From positions 1 to 5,108 of the forward strand of contig CAAFMK010000011.1 of NCBI GenBank assembly GCA_900763995.1: 5,108 nucleotides of DNA, read 5' to 3'. The notes under the pieces are model-generated. The model was not told the DNA's origin. It saw only the letters and a program-made list of their open reading frames with translations, and made no database searches. Numbering within the stretch: position 1 is the stretch's first letter; every line of letters starts with the position of its first letter. Below are positions 1 through 5,108 of the stretch, one piece after another. Source of the DNA: an uncultured Oscillospiraceae bacterium (lineage in GTDB: Bacteria > Bacillota > Clostridia > Oscillospirales > Oscillospiraceae). The position numbers and the translations under genes were made by a program.

Positions 1-5
1 ATAGA

Positions 6-34
6 TGGAAAAAGAATTTCTGATGTGTTACAAT
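6..34 (+). promoter_or_regulatory. Putative sigma-A-type promoter with extended -10
   Basis: A -35-like TGGAAA (6-11, four of six consensus bases) is followed after exactly 17 bases by TACAAT (29-34, five of six). A TG dinucleotide at 26-27, one base before the -10, makes an extended -10. It lies about 50 bases before the nfeD-like start at 87, in an AT-rich stretch with no gene, so it is well placed to drive the NfeD/SPFH pair. The assignment is by motif only; the transcription start is inferred to be near base 41. Confidence 0.55.
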
Positions 35-86
35 ATGAAAAATAAAACCCTGTTTTCATTCTGACGGAATAGGAGGTAATGTTCTG

Positions 87-509
87 ATGCTGGTTTTCTG
101 GCTTTGTGCCTTTGTCGCCTTTGCTGTGGGTGAGGGTATCACCGTGGGGCTGGTCTCCATCTGGTTTGCCATTGGTGCCATGGCCGCCATGATCGCCACA
201 GCACTGGGAGGCGGTCTCTGGCTCCAGATCGTGGTATTTTTGGGTGTGTCCGCCCTGAGTCTGCTCCTCTTCAAGCCCCTGAGCAGCAAGATGTTTCAAA
301 ACAAGGTGGATCCCACCAACGCTGATCGGGTCATTGGCAAGGTCGCTGTGGTCACACAGCTTATTGACAATGCCCAGGCAAAGGGCCAGGTGCAGGTAGA
401 AGGTCAGATCTGGTCAGCCCGCTCCGCTTACGATGTGGTTCTCCCTGTGGATACTCAGGTGCGGATCCTTCGGATCGAGGGCGTAAAGCTGATTGTAGAA
501 GCTGTGTAA
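87..509 (+). CDS. NfeD-like membrane protein (short form)
   Basis: This 140-residue protein matches the short NfeD family (NfeD1b/YbbJ/YuaF-like), which lacks the ClpP-like protease domain of long NfeD proteins. Hydrophobic segments at about residues 3-22, 24-40 and 44-62 form the membrane part. Residues about 78-140 form the soluble OB-fold-like domain, with family-typical stretches ADRVIGKVAVV (79-89), GQIWSARS (106-113) and IEGVKLIVE (130-138). Family knowledge: short NfeD proteins are encoded beside SPFH proteins and are thought to help assemble or stabilise membrane microdomains. The start is supported by AGGAGG at 71-76, ten bases upstream; an ATG at 79 runs straight into a stop. Only 26 bases separate it from the SPFH gene, so co-transcription is very likely. 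Placing it in the NfeD family is secure; its exact cellular role is inferred. Confidence 0.9.
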   Translation: MLVFWLCAFVAFAVGEGITVGLVSIWFAIGAMAAMIATALGGGLWLQIVVFLGVSALSLLLFKPLSSKMFQNKVDPTNADRVIGKVAVVTQLIDNAQAKGQVQVEGQIWSARSAYDVVLPVDTQVRILRIEGVKLIVEAV

Positions 510-535
510 ATGGTAGAAAAAAAGGAGGAAATTGT

Positions 536-1483
536 ATGGAGTACATTATTACCACTGTCACCATTATCGTTGTAGCTATTATACTCTTTGCCATACTGGC
601 CAGTATCGTCCGCATTGTCCCCCAATCTCGGGCCTATGTCATTGAGTGGCTGGGCGCATTCCGCACCGTCTGGGGTGTGGGTGTCCACTTCAAGGTACCC
701 ATTGTGGAGCGGGTGGCCAAAAATGTTTCCCTGAAGGAGCAGGTGGTTGATTTCCCGCCCCAGCCCGTCATTACCAAGGACAATGTCACCATGCAGATCG
801 ACACTGTGATCTATTTCCAGATCACAGATCCCAAGCTGTATACCTACGGAGTGGAGAATCCCATGTCCGCCATTGAGAATCTCACCGCCACCACCCTGCG
901 CAACATCATTGGTGATCTGGAGCTGGATCAGTCCCTCACCAGCCGTGACCACATCAATGGTCAAATGCGCTCTATTCTGGACGAGGCCACAGACAGCTGG
1001 GGCATCAAGGTCAACCGTGTGGAGCTGAAGAACATCATGCCGCCCCGGGACATTCAGGAGTCCATGGAAAAACAGATGCGTGCCGAGCGTGAACGCCGTG
1101 AGGCCATCCTCCAGGCCGAGGGACAAAAGCAGTCCCAGATCCTGGTAGCTGAGGGCGAAAAGCAGTCTGCCATCCTCCGGGCCGATGCCGCCAAGCAGGC
1201 CGCCATCCTTCAGGCCGAAGGTGCCAAGCAGGCCAAGATCCTGGAGGCTGAAGCTGAGGCTGAGGCCATTATGAAGGTGCAGCAGGCCACAGCAGATGCC
1301 ATCAAGCTCATCAATGAGTCAGATCCTGGCGATGGTGTTATCAAGATCCGTGCGCTGGAGGCATTTACCGCAGCTGCCAACGGAAAAGCGACCAAGATCA
1401 TTATTCCCAGTGAAATCCAGGGTCTGGCTGGTCTTGCCTCCGCTGCAAAGACCGTTTTTGATACTGAGGACCCCAAGCAGTAA
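536..1483 (+). CDS. SPFH/band 7 protein (paraslipin/QmcA-like)
   Basis: This 315-residue protein belongs to the stomatin/prohibitin superfamily. An N-terminal transmembrane segment (about residues 4-26) anchors it. The band 7 domain follows (about 26-180), with typical stretches VPQSRAYVIEWLG (28-40), VSLKEQVVDFPPQPVITKDN (64-83) and VNRVELKNIMPP (159-170). A charged helical region (about 175-250) contains five 11-residue repeats at 190-244. The C-terminal band-7-associated region, around KIRALEAF (270-277) and KIIIPSEIQGLAGL (287-300), places it with paraslipins (STOML2, E. coli QmcA) rather than flotillins, and the length fits that group. Such proteins form large membrane-bound oligomers that organise microdomains and often act with membrane proteases. 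The start has AAAGGAGG at 521-528, seven bases upstream. It is the distal gene of the NfeD operon, and the terminator at 1493 ends the unit. Confidence 0.94.
   Translation: MEYIITTVTIIVVAIILFAILASIVRIVPQSRAYVIEWLGAFRTVWGVGVHFKVPIVERVAKNVSLKEQVVDFPPQPVITKDNVTMQIDTVIYFQITDPKLYTYGVENPMSAIENLTATTLRNIIGDLELDQSLTSRDHINGQMRSILDEATDSWGIKVNRVELKNIMPPRDIQESMEKQMRAERERREAILQAEGQKQSQILVAEGEKQSAILRADAAKQAAILQAEGAKQAKILEAEAEAEAIMKVQQATADAIKLINESDPGDGVIKIRALEAFTAAANGKATKIIIPSEIQGLAGLASAAKTVFDTEDPKQ
1103..1267 (+). repeat. Five in-frame 33-bp repeats (hendecad coiled coil)
   Basis: Inside the SPFH gene, five consecutive 33-base units encode 11-residue repeats: AILQAEGQKQS, QILVAEGEKQS, AILRADAAKQA, AILQAEGAKQA and KILEAEAEAEA. 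The pattern is x-I-L-x-A-E/D-x-x-K/E-Q/A-S/A. Hendecad periodicity suits a right-handed or nearly straight coiled coil, as known for the outer walls of SPFH cages. The DNA copies have diverged at many third positions, so this is conserved protein structure rather than a recent slippage array. Confidence 0.85.
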
Positions 1484-1492
1484 TGCAGTCCC

Positions 1493-1522
1493 AAAGGGAT
1501 CGCCTATGGGCGATCCCTTTTT
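1493..1522 (+). terminator. Rho-independent terminator of the NfeD/SPFH operon
   Basis: A perfect 12-bp stem (AAAGGGATCGCC at 1493-1504 with GGCGATCCCTTT at 1509-1520) closes a TATG loop and runs into TTTTT at 1518-1522. It begins nine bases after the SPFH stop codon. Stem strength and the U-tract make it the clearest terminator in the window, separating the SPFH operon from the TraB-family gene. Confidence 0.93.
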
Positions 1523-1569
1523 GTTGAACGGCCCCTGATGGAATACACGATAAGAAAGGACTTCTGATT

Positions 1570-2979
1570 ATGAAAAAGAAACTTCTTGCCCTGCTGCTCG
1601 GTTTGTGTCTGCTGGGCAGTGCTGTCCCCGTCCTAGCTGCTGAGGGGACCCCACCCCTCCCCCTCTGGGCACACAGCATCACAGCCGATGGCTATGCCAT
1701 GGGCCTTTTTGGAAACGAGCTGGCCACCACCCATAACCAACCAGTCACACAAATGCAGCTGGACGCCATCACACGGGTGGTGGCAGATAAGCTGGCTTTG
1801 TTAAAGATGGAGCAGCGAACTGGTGAGGACAGACCTCTGGTCATCGACACCACTCGCGGCGGTGTTTTGAACGCTTTGTACCAGGAGGCCGCCGCCTACG
1901 CCTTCCCCGGTGTGGAAAAAGGCCCTGTGGACTTCATGTCCAGTGTGGGCGCAGTGGCTGGAAATGGACAGGATTTGTATCTGGATCGGCCCTGTACCGT
2001 TCTGGAAGCTGTGACCATGGCAAACAGCCTCATCCTGTCTTTGTATGACCAGCAGAACGCCGGCTCCCTTGGCCTTTTGTGGAAGGCGGACAATGGACGG
2101 GGGAATACCCTGTATCTGTTGGGCTCCATCCATGTAGACCGCAATAATGTATACCCCTTCCATAAGCAGCTGCGGGATATTATCACCAGCGCTGAGCGGG
2201 TATCCTTTGAGCTGGATTTCAACGATCAGGCCGGGCTGAAGGAGTTTTCAGCCTTGCAGGTCTACCAGGATGGAACCACTCTGGCAGACCACATTTCCCC
2301 TGAACTCTATCAGGCAGTTATTCAGGTAAGCAGCCAGGTGGGGCTGGAAGAACAGCTGATCCGCTATTACAAACCCTGGGCGCTGGCAAATATGTTTCAG
2401 TCCATGGCAATGATGGATGAGAGTACCGGGGCAAACTCCATGGCAATCGACCTTTATGTGAACGCCAAGGCGGTCAACGCCGGGGCAAAGATCGGCGCTG
2501 TTGAGACATACGCCTTCCAGGGCGGGCTGTTCGACTCCCTCTCTGATCAGTATCAGGAGACCAGTCTGGCCACTTCCATACTGATGCTTTTGGGGGATGA
2601 CACTCCAAATCAGGAGGTAAAGCAGGTACTGGTTGACATCCTTGGCGCGGACATTTTAAACTCCGAATCCCAAAAAGAGCTGGACAATCAGCTGGCTATG
2701 GTGGGTACCTGGATGGAGCAGTGGAAGAGCCGCAGCATCAACGACTTTTCCAAAGATTTTAACAAAGAGGCCATCATCAATGGAGCGGATGAGCTGTCCA
2801 GCAAACTCTTTACTGGCCGTGACCCCAATATGATCGCCTATGCAGACCAGTTTTTAAAACAGCCTGGCAGCCACACCGAGCTGCTGGTGGTAGGTGCTGG
2901 GCATATGATTGGTAAAACCGGCATTGTTCAGGGGCTGAAGGATCTTGGCTACACAGTGCAGCCGGTTCCTGTCCCCTAA
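1570..2979 (+). CDS. Secreted TraB/GumN-family protein with SLH-like N-terminal region
   Basis: This 469-residue protein starts with a clear signal peptide: KKK, a leucine-rich core, then VLAAEG, with cleavage probable near residue 23-25. Residues about 170-469 are the TraB/GumN (TIKI/PrgY-related) domain. It shows LYLLGSIHVD (181-190), FELDF (213-217), a G-A-N-S/A-I-D segment (287-294), VETYAFQGG (311-319), RDPNM (417-421) and VVGAGHMIGKTGI (440-452). Family knowledge: the paired GxxH motifs (GSIH 185-188, GAGH 442-445) and conserved acidic residues are proposed to form a metal-dependent active site, but bacterial substrates are largely unknown. Residues about 32-160 resemble two degenerate SLH repeats, suggesting a cell-wall-facing location. 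The start has AAAGGA at 1555-1560, nine bases upstream. The gene follows a strong terminator, so it needs its own promoter, but I found no convincing one in the short gap. The family call is firm; the SLH relation is tentative. Confidence 0.9.
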   Translation: MKKKLLALLLGLCLLGSAVPVLAAEGTPPLPLWAHSITADGYAMGLFGNELATTHNQPVTQMQLDAITRVVADKLALLKMEQRTGEDRPLVIDTTRGGVLNALYQEAAAYAFPGVEKGPVDFMSSVGAVAGNGQDLYLDRPCTVLEAVTMANSLILSLYDQQNAGSLGLLWKADNGRGNTLYLLGSIHVDRNNVYPFHKQLRDIITSAERVSFELDFNDQAGLKEFSALQVYQDGTTLADHISPELYQAVIQVSSQVGLEEQLIRYYKPWALANMFQSMAMMDESTGANSMAIDLYVNAKAVNAGAKIGAVETYAFQGGLFDSLSDQYQETSLATSILMLLGDDTPNQEVKQVLVDILGADILNSESQKELDNQLAMVGTWMEQWKSRSINDFSKDFNKEAIINGADELSSKLFTGRDPNMIAYADQFLKQPGSHTELLVVGAGHMIGKTGIVQGLKDLGYTVQPVPVP

Positions 2980-3014
2980 AGCCTGCCCCTGTCCCCCACT
3001 AAAAAAACATTTTT

Positions 3015-3039
3015 TTCATGGCAAGATTTTCACCATGAA
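3015..3039. repeat. Inverted repeat between TraB-family and deacetylase genes
   Basis: TTCATGG (3015-3021) is repeated inverted as CCATGAA (3033-3039) around an 11-base AT-rich centre. It lies directly after an A7-CA-T7 tract (3001-3016) and about 40 bases before the deacetylase start. It could be an operator or a weak mRNA hairpin. No T-run follows, so it is not an ordinary terminator. Seven base pairs with an 11-base spacer could also arise by chance. Confidence 0.35.
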
Positions 3040-3077
3040 GCACATACTTATCCATAGTGAAATGGAAAGGCGGCGAG

Positions 3078-3803
3078 ATGGTGAATTGGCGGAGATGGAT
3101 GGTGGTGGTGTGTGCGTTGGTACTTTTGCCTGTATTTTCCCCTACACAGCAGATAATACAGACAAATTCTGATGTTTTGTTAACGGTCGATGATCCACCT
3201 CTTGTGGCACTGACCTTTGATGATGGCCCCCGCAACACCACCACTGGCCCACTGCTGGATGGTCTGGCCCTGCGGGAGGTGCCAGCCACCTTCTTTCTGG
3301 TGGGTGAGCGTATCCCTGGCAATGAGGATTTGATTTCCAGAATGTCATCCGAGGGGCACCAGATCGGTGTACACACCTTTACACATATCATGCTCCGTAA
3401 TATCTCCAAAGTGGAGTTTGATTTTCAGGTAGGCCAAAGTCGTGCGCTCCTTGGGGATCTGCTTGGGGCGGGAGATTTTTGGCTCCGCCCTCCCTATGGG
3501 ATCATGGATGAAACTGTGCCAGAGTGGTGCGGCTCCCCCCTGATTTTGTGGTCTGTAGACCCAGAGGACTGGAAGTATCAAGACGAGGGGCTTGTTGTGT
3601 CCTCTGTACTGAACTGTGTAAAAGACGGCGATATTATCTTAATGCACGATATTTATCAAAGCTCAGTGGACGCCGCATTGCAGATTGTAGACCGTCTGCT
3701 GGACGAGGGCTACTGCTTTGTCACAGTGGAACAGCTGATGGAGCAGCGCCATATATCCCCAGAATGTGGGCGGATTTATCGGCGAATCCCCCCGGAAATT
3801 TAG
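3078..3803 (+). CDS. Polysaccharide deacetylase (NodB/CE4), exported or membrane-anchored
   Basis: The protein has 241 residues from this start. An N-terminal RRW is followed by a hydrophobic segment (about residues 8-22) without an obvious AxA site, so it may remain a membrane anchor. Residues about 42-220 are a NodB domain with all five CE4 motifs: TFDDGP (46-51), HTFTH (99-103, metal histidines), RPPYG (137-141), WSVDPEDW (158-165) and LMHD (188-191, catalytic-type histidine). It should therefore be an active metal-dependent deacetylase of N-acetylated sugars. Peptidoglycan is the likely substrate in a Gram-positive cell, but this is not shown. I prefer ATG at 3078 because AAAGG lies seven bases before it and the signal-like segment then sits at the N terminus. 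An in-frame GTG at 3057 adds seven residues but has no ribosome binding site. No strong terminator separates it from the TraB-family gene, so read-through is possible. Confidence 0.92.
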   Translation: MVNWRRWMVVVCALVLLPVFSPTQQIIQTNSDVLLTVDDPPLVALTFDDGPRNTTTGPLLDGLALREVPATFFLVGERIPGNEDLISRMSSEGHQIGVHTFTHIMLRNISKVEFDFQVGQSRALLGDLLGAGDFWLRPPYGIMDETVPEWCGSPLILWSVDPEDWKYQDEGLVVSSVLNCVKDGDIILMHDIYQSSVDAALQIVDRLLDEGYCFVTVEQLMEQRHISPECGRIYRRIPPEI

Positions 3804-3824
3804 CAGAAAATTCGCAAATAATGA

Positions 3825-3853
3825 TTGTATTTTTTCTTAAAATCATGTAAACT
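3825..3853 (+). promoter_or_regulatory. Weak candidate promoter for the small membrane protein
   Basis: TTGTAT (3825-3830) and TAAACT (3848-3853) are spaced by exactly 17 bases and lie 34 bases before the start at 3887, in an AT-rich gap. Only the TTG of the -35 and four of six -10 bases match consensus. A short inverted repeat, AACTG-AGGG-CAGTT (3850-3863), overlaps the -10 and the likely start point, where it could act as an operator. The call is by motif only. Confidence 0.25.
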
Positions 3854-3886
3854 GAGGGCAGTTGAGAATAAAAGGAGGAACCTGCT

Positions 3887-4057
3887 ATGAAAGTTGCCCG
3901 TTTTGTACTGAAAATTGTGGCTATGTCATTGACTGCCGCCGCACTGGCCTGTGCTGTTGTAGCCTATTGGAACGAGTTACTGGGGCTGTTTGGAGGTGTC
4001 CGCAACAAATTGCAGCGTAGCGTCAACCTGTCGGAGTATGATGACTACGAGGAGTAA
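3887..4057 (+). CDS. Small single-pass membrane protein (56 aa), unknown function
   Basis: This short reading frame encodes 56 residues. It begins MKVARFVLK, continues with a hydrophobic, alanine-rich membrane segment (about residues 10-27), then an amphipathic stretch (WNELLGLFGGVRNKL, 28-42) and a strongly acidic end, EYDDYEE (50-56). The basic N terminus and acidic C terminus suit a membrane anchor with the N terminus inside, or an uncleaved signal peptide. The coding call rests on a near-perfect ribosome binding site, AAAGGAGG at 3871-3878, eight bases before ATG, and on a hairpin terminator about 65 bases after the stop. It sits alone between the deacetylase and the acidic-tail protein genes. 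I do not recognise a named family. It may be conserved among Oscillospiraceae, but that is not verified. Confidence 0.75.
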   Translation: MKVARFVLKIVAMSLTAAALACAVVAYWNELLGLFGGVRNKLQRSVNLSEYDDYEE

Positions 4058-4121
4058 GTCCCCTTGTGAGCAAATGAACCCCTTATAGTCGCCGCAGCGG
4101 TCTATTTGAATGAGCCAATGA

Positions 4122-4152
4122 AAAAGGGCGCTGCACTGTGCAGTGTCCTTTT
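4122..4152 (+). terminator. Hairpin terminator after the small membrane protein gene
   Basis: A 14-bp stem, including two G-U pairs, joins 4122-4135 (AAAAGGGCGCTGCA) with 4139-4152 (TGCAGTGTCCTTTT) over a three-base CTG loop. The 3' arm ends in TTTT (4149-4152), interrupted by C before another T. The A-tract/U-tract flanks and its position 65 bases after the stop codon at 4057 fit intrinsic termination. It isolates the small gene from the next unit. Confidence 0.75.
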
Positions 4153-4190
4153 CTGCTACAAATGGATCAACGCTCTGCTTACCCCATCGA

Positions 4191-4214
4191 ATCTTAGAAA
4201 AAGTAAGATAGTAT
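4191..4214 (+). promoter_or_regulatory. Possible promoter/operator region before the acidic-tail protein gene
   Basis: Because a terminator ends at 4152 and the next start is at 4256, a promoter is expected in this gap. Two -10-like hexamers occur, TAAGAT (4204-4209) and TAGTAT (4209-4214), each with four consensus bases, but no good -35 lies at 16-18 bases. An inverted repeat, ATCTTA (4191-4196) with TAAGAT (4204-4209), overlaps the first and could be a repressor site. A small GCGG/CCGC pair (4226-4229, 4236-4239) lies just before the ribosome binding site. All are weak. Confidence 0.2.
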
Positions 4215-4255
4215 GAAGTTTATCAGCGGAAATCACCGCAAAAGGAGGTAATTTT

Positions 4256-4657
4256 ATGGATATAAAAGATACTCTGGATACTTTAAAGGATAGGGCCGTC
4301 GATCTGGCTCAGGCCGGTGTGGCCCAGTCCAAGCGTGTGGCAGAGATTGCACGGTTGAAGATGGCCAATGTGTCTGAGGAGGACACCATCAAAAAGGCAT
4401 ATCTGGAGCTTGGCCGACTGTACTACGCAGAGCGGGGCGCAGCTCCCGATGGGGCCTATGTGGCCACCTGTGAGCGGATCACAGCGGCACGGGCCGCGAT
4501 TGAGACCAACAAAGAGCGCATTGCGGAGCTGAAACAGCCCGGTGATCCTGAGGATGACGATCTGGAGCCCGCTGTGGAAGAGCCCCCTCTTGTACTGGAT
4601 GAGCACGCCTCTGTGTCCCCCTCCGATTTTCAAGACGAGGACAAAGATACACTTTAA
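4256..4657 (+). CDS. Helical cytoplasmic protein with acidic tail, unknown function
   Basis: This 133-residue protein has no signal peptide or membrane segment. Residues about 1-95 are predicted to be nearly all helical and coiled-coil-like. A conserved-looking core, EDTIKKAYLELGRLYYAE (42-59), precedes a loop (GAAPDGAY, 61-68) and a second helix (about 69-93, ending ERIAELKQ). The tail (96-133) is disordered-looking and very acidic: 15 of 38 residues are Asp or Glu, with one Lys. The layout recalls small Clostridia proteins with a KAYxElGklYYe core that often end in a zinc ribbon; here no cysteine pair is present and the acidic tail replaces it. The start is certain from AAAGGAGG at about 4241-4248, seven bases before ATG. 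A structured spacer separates it from the ArsC-like gene. Function is unknown. Confidence 0.85.
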   Translation: MDIKDTLDTLKDRAVDLAQAGVAQSKRVAEIARLKMANVSEEDTIKKAYLELGRLYYAERGAAPDGAYVATCERITAARAAIETNKERIAELKQPGDPEDDDLEPAVEEPPLVLDEHASVSPSDFQDEDKDTL

Positions 4658-4662
4658 TCATG

Positions 4663-4706
4663 TGCCAGCAGCAGTGCCCAGGGATCACCCCTGCGGTCTG
4701 CTGGCA
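4663..4706 (+). other. Two-tiered hairpin in the intergenic spacer
   Basis: TGCCAGCAG (4663-4671) pairs perfectly with CTGCTGGCA (4698-4706). Inside it, CAGGG (4679-4683) pairs with CCCTG (4689-4693) over ATCAC, giving a lower and an upper stem divided by an asymmetric internal loop. It begins five bases after the stop at 4657 and ends about 40 bases before the next start. The following AAATCACACAG has no U-tract, so it is not a standard terminator. It may act as an mRNA-stabilising element, a 5' leader structure for the ArsC-like gene, or a protein-binding palindrome. Confidence 0.6.
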
Positions 4707-4747
4707 AATCACACAGACACCCCCAGATACATAAGGAGGGTAATCCC

Positions 4748-5095
4748 ATGCTCTTTGTAGAGTACCCAAAATGTACCACCTGCCAAAAAGCCAAAAAATT
4801 CCTGGATGAGCAGGGTGCAGTCTATACCCGGCGTCATATAAAAGAGGACAATCCCACAGCTGAGGAGCTGCGGGGCTGGTGGCAGACCAGCGGTCTGCCG
4901 CTCAAGCGCTTCTTCAACACCTCAGGGCTTCAATATAAGGCCCTTGGCCTGAAGGATAAGCTGCCCACCATGAGCGAGGATGAGCAGCTGGAGCTGCTTG
5001 CCACAGATGGGATGTTGGTCAAGCGTCCTATTCTTGTGGGGGAGGACTTCGTGTTGGTCGGATTCCGTCCCGCTGAGTGGGAGGAGAAGCTTTAA
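4748..5095 (+). CDS. ArsC/Spx-superfamily thioredoxin-fold protein (YusI-like)
   Basis: This 115-residue protein matches the ArsC/Spx/YffB superfamily, usually annotated as arsenate reductase family protein, and has the usual length. An N-terminal strand leads to a C-x-x-C motif, KCTTCQKAKKFLDEQG (8-23, Cys9 and Cys12). The inserted helical part contains FFNTSGLQYKALGLKDKLP (55-73). KRPILV (92-97) carries the fold's cis-proline position (Pro94), and GFRPAEW (105-111) ends the domain. Arg93 and Arg107 correspond to two of the three arsenate-binding arginines of E. coli ArsC, but the position of the third (Arg60) appears to be Asn57 by manual alignment. The CxxC and missing arginine favour a thiol redox or Spx-like role over true arsenate reduction, and no ars genes are nearby. 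The start is fixed by AAGGAGG at about 4733-4739. No convincing terminator is visible before the window ends. Confidence 0.9.
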   Translation: MLFVEYPKCTTCQKAKKFLDEQGAVYTRRHIKEDNPTAEELRGWWQTSGLPLKRFFNTSGLQYKALGLKDKLPTMSEDEQLELLATDGMLVKRPILVGEDFVLVGFRPAEWEEKL

Positions 5096-5108
5096 GCTTT
5101 TTTCTCGG

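Noticed and set aside
455..1126. Long minus-strand open frame (223 codons) opposite the SPFH gene
   Set aside because: It lies antisense to an unmistakable SPFH coding sequence, has no family-like composition and no supporting ribosome binding site; it is a shadow frame.
1524..1554. Promoter for the TraB-family gene (TTGAAC 1524-1529 with GATAAG 1549-1554)
   Set aside because: The spacer is 19 bases, the -10 match is four of six, and the -10 abuts the ribosome binding site; too weak to annotate.
1801..2222. Minus-strand frames within the TraB-family gene
   Set aside because: Both overlap well-supported coding sequence with recognisable motifs, and their translations look like antisense noise.
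3015..3050. Sporulation sigma-E-like promoter (ATTTT near 3026 with CATACTTA at 3043-3050) before the deacetylase
   Set aside because: Only part of each element matches, and the idea is driven mainly by knowledge that some deacetylases are sporulation genes; there is no independent support in this window.
2945..3172. Plus-strand 75-codon frame bridging the TraB-family and deacetylase genes
   Set aside because: It overlaps the ends of two firm genes in another frame, has no ribosome binding site at its start, and its translation shows no domain or signal peptide.
3806..3846. Possible terminator after the deacetylase (T6 run at 3830-3835; ATGATT/AATCAT pair)
   Set aside because: No GC-rich stem directly precedes the T-run, and the ATGATT/AATCAT pair encloses the T-run rather than preceding it.
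5083..5103. Possible terminator at the right edge (AAGC-TTTAA-GCTTTTTT)
   Set aside because: Only four Watson-Crick pairs form before G-U pairing is needed, the loop contains the stop codon, and the window ends too soon to judge.

Overview
The window is a moderately GC-rich stretch of chromosome-like DNA. All seven supported genes lie on the plus strand, and nearly all are preceded by strong AGGAGG-type ribosome binding sites. Gene content, codon choice and Shine-Dalgarno strength suggest a Clostridia-class Firmicute, most likely a gut Oscillospiraceae-type bacterium (Flavonifractor/Oscillibacter relatives). This placement rests on pattern recognition, not on a database search. There are no tRNAs, rRNAs, CRISPR arrays, insertion sequences or phage genes, and nothing indicates recent transfer.

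Layout: (1) Bases 1-86 hold a good extended -10 promoter and a ribosome binding site. (2) 87-1483 is a two-gene operon for a short NfeD-like membrane protein and a paraslipin-type SPFH/band 7 protein, closed by a strong intrinsic terminator at 1493-1522. (3) 1570-2979 encodes a secreted TraB/GumN-family protein with an N-terminal part that looks like degenerate SLH repeats. (4) About 3078-3803 encodes an exported or membrane-anchored NodB-type polysaccharide deacetylase with all catalytic motifs intact. (5) 3887-4057 is a 56-residue single-pass membrane protein, followed by a hairpin terminator. (6) 4256-4657 encodes a helical cytoplasmic protein with a very acidic tail. A two-tiered hairpin at 4663-4706 separates it from (7) 4748-5095, an ArsC/Spx-superfamily thioredoxin-fold protein.

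The first four large genes share a cell-envelope theme: membrane microdomain organisation (NfeD plus SPFH), a putative extracytoplasmic TraB-like protein and a cell-wall or polysaccharide deacetylase. The genes after 3887 look like separate small housekeeping units. The terminators and gaps suggest at least three or four transcription units rather than one operon, so a common pathway is only an inference.

I see no clearly new multi-gene system. The points most worth a second look are the SLH-like/TraB architecture, the unannotated-size membrane peptide, the composite hairpin at 4663-4706 and the ArsC-like protein whose oxyanion-site arginine appears to be missing.
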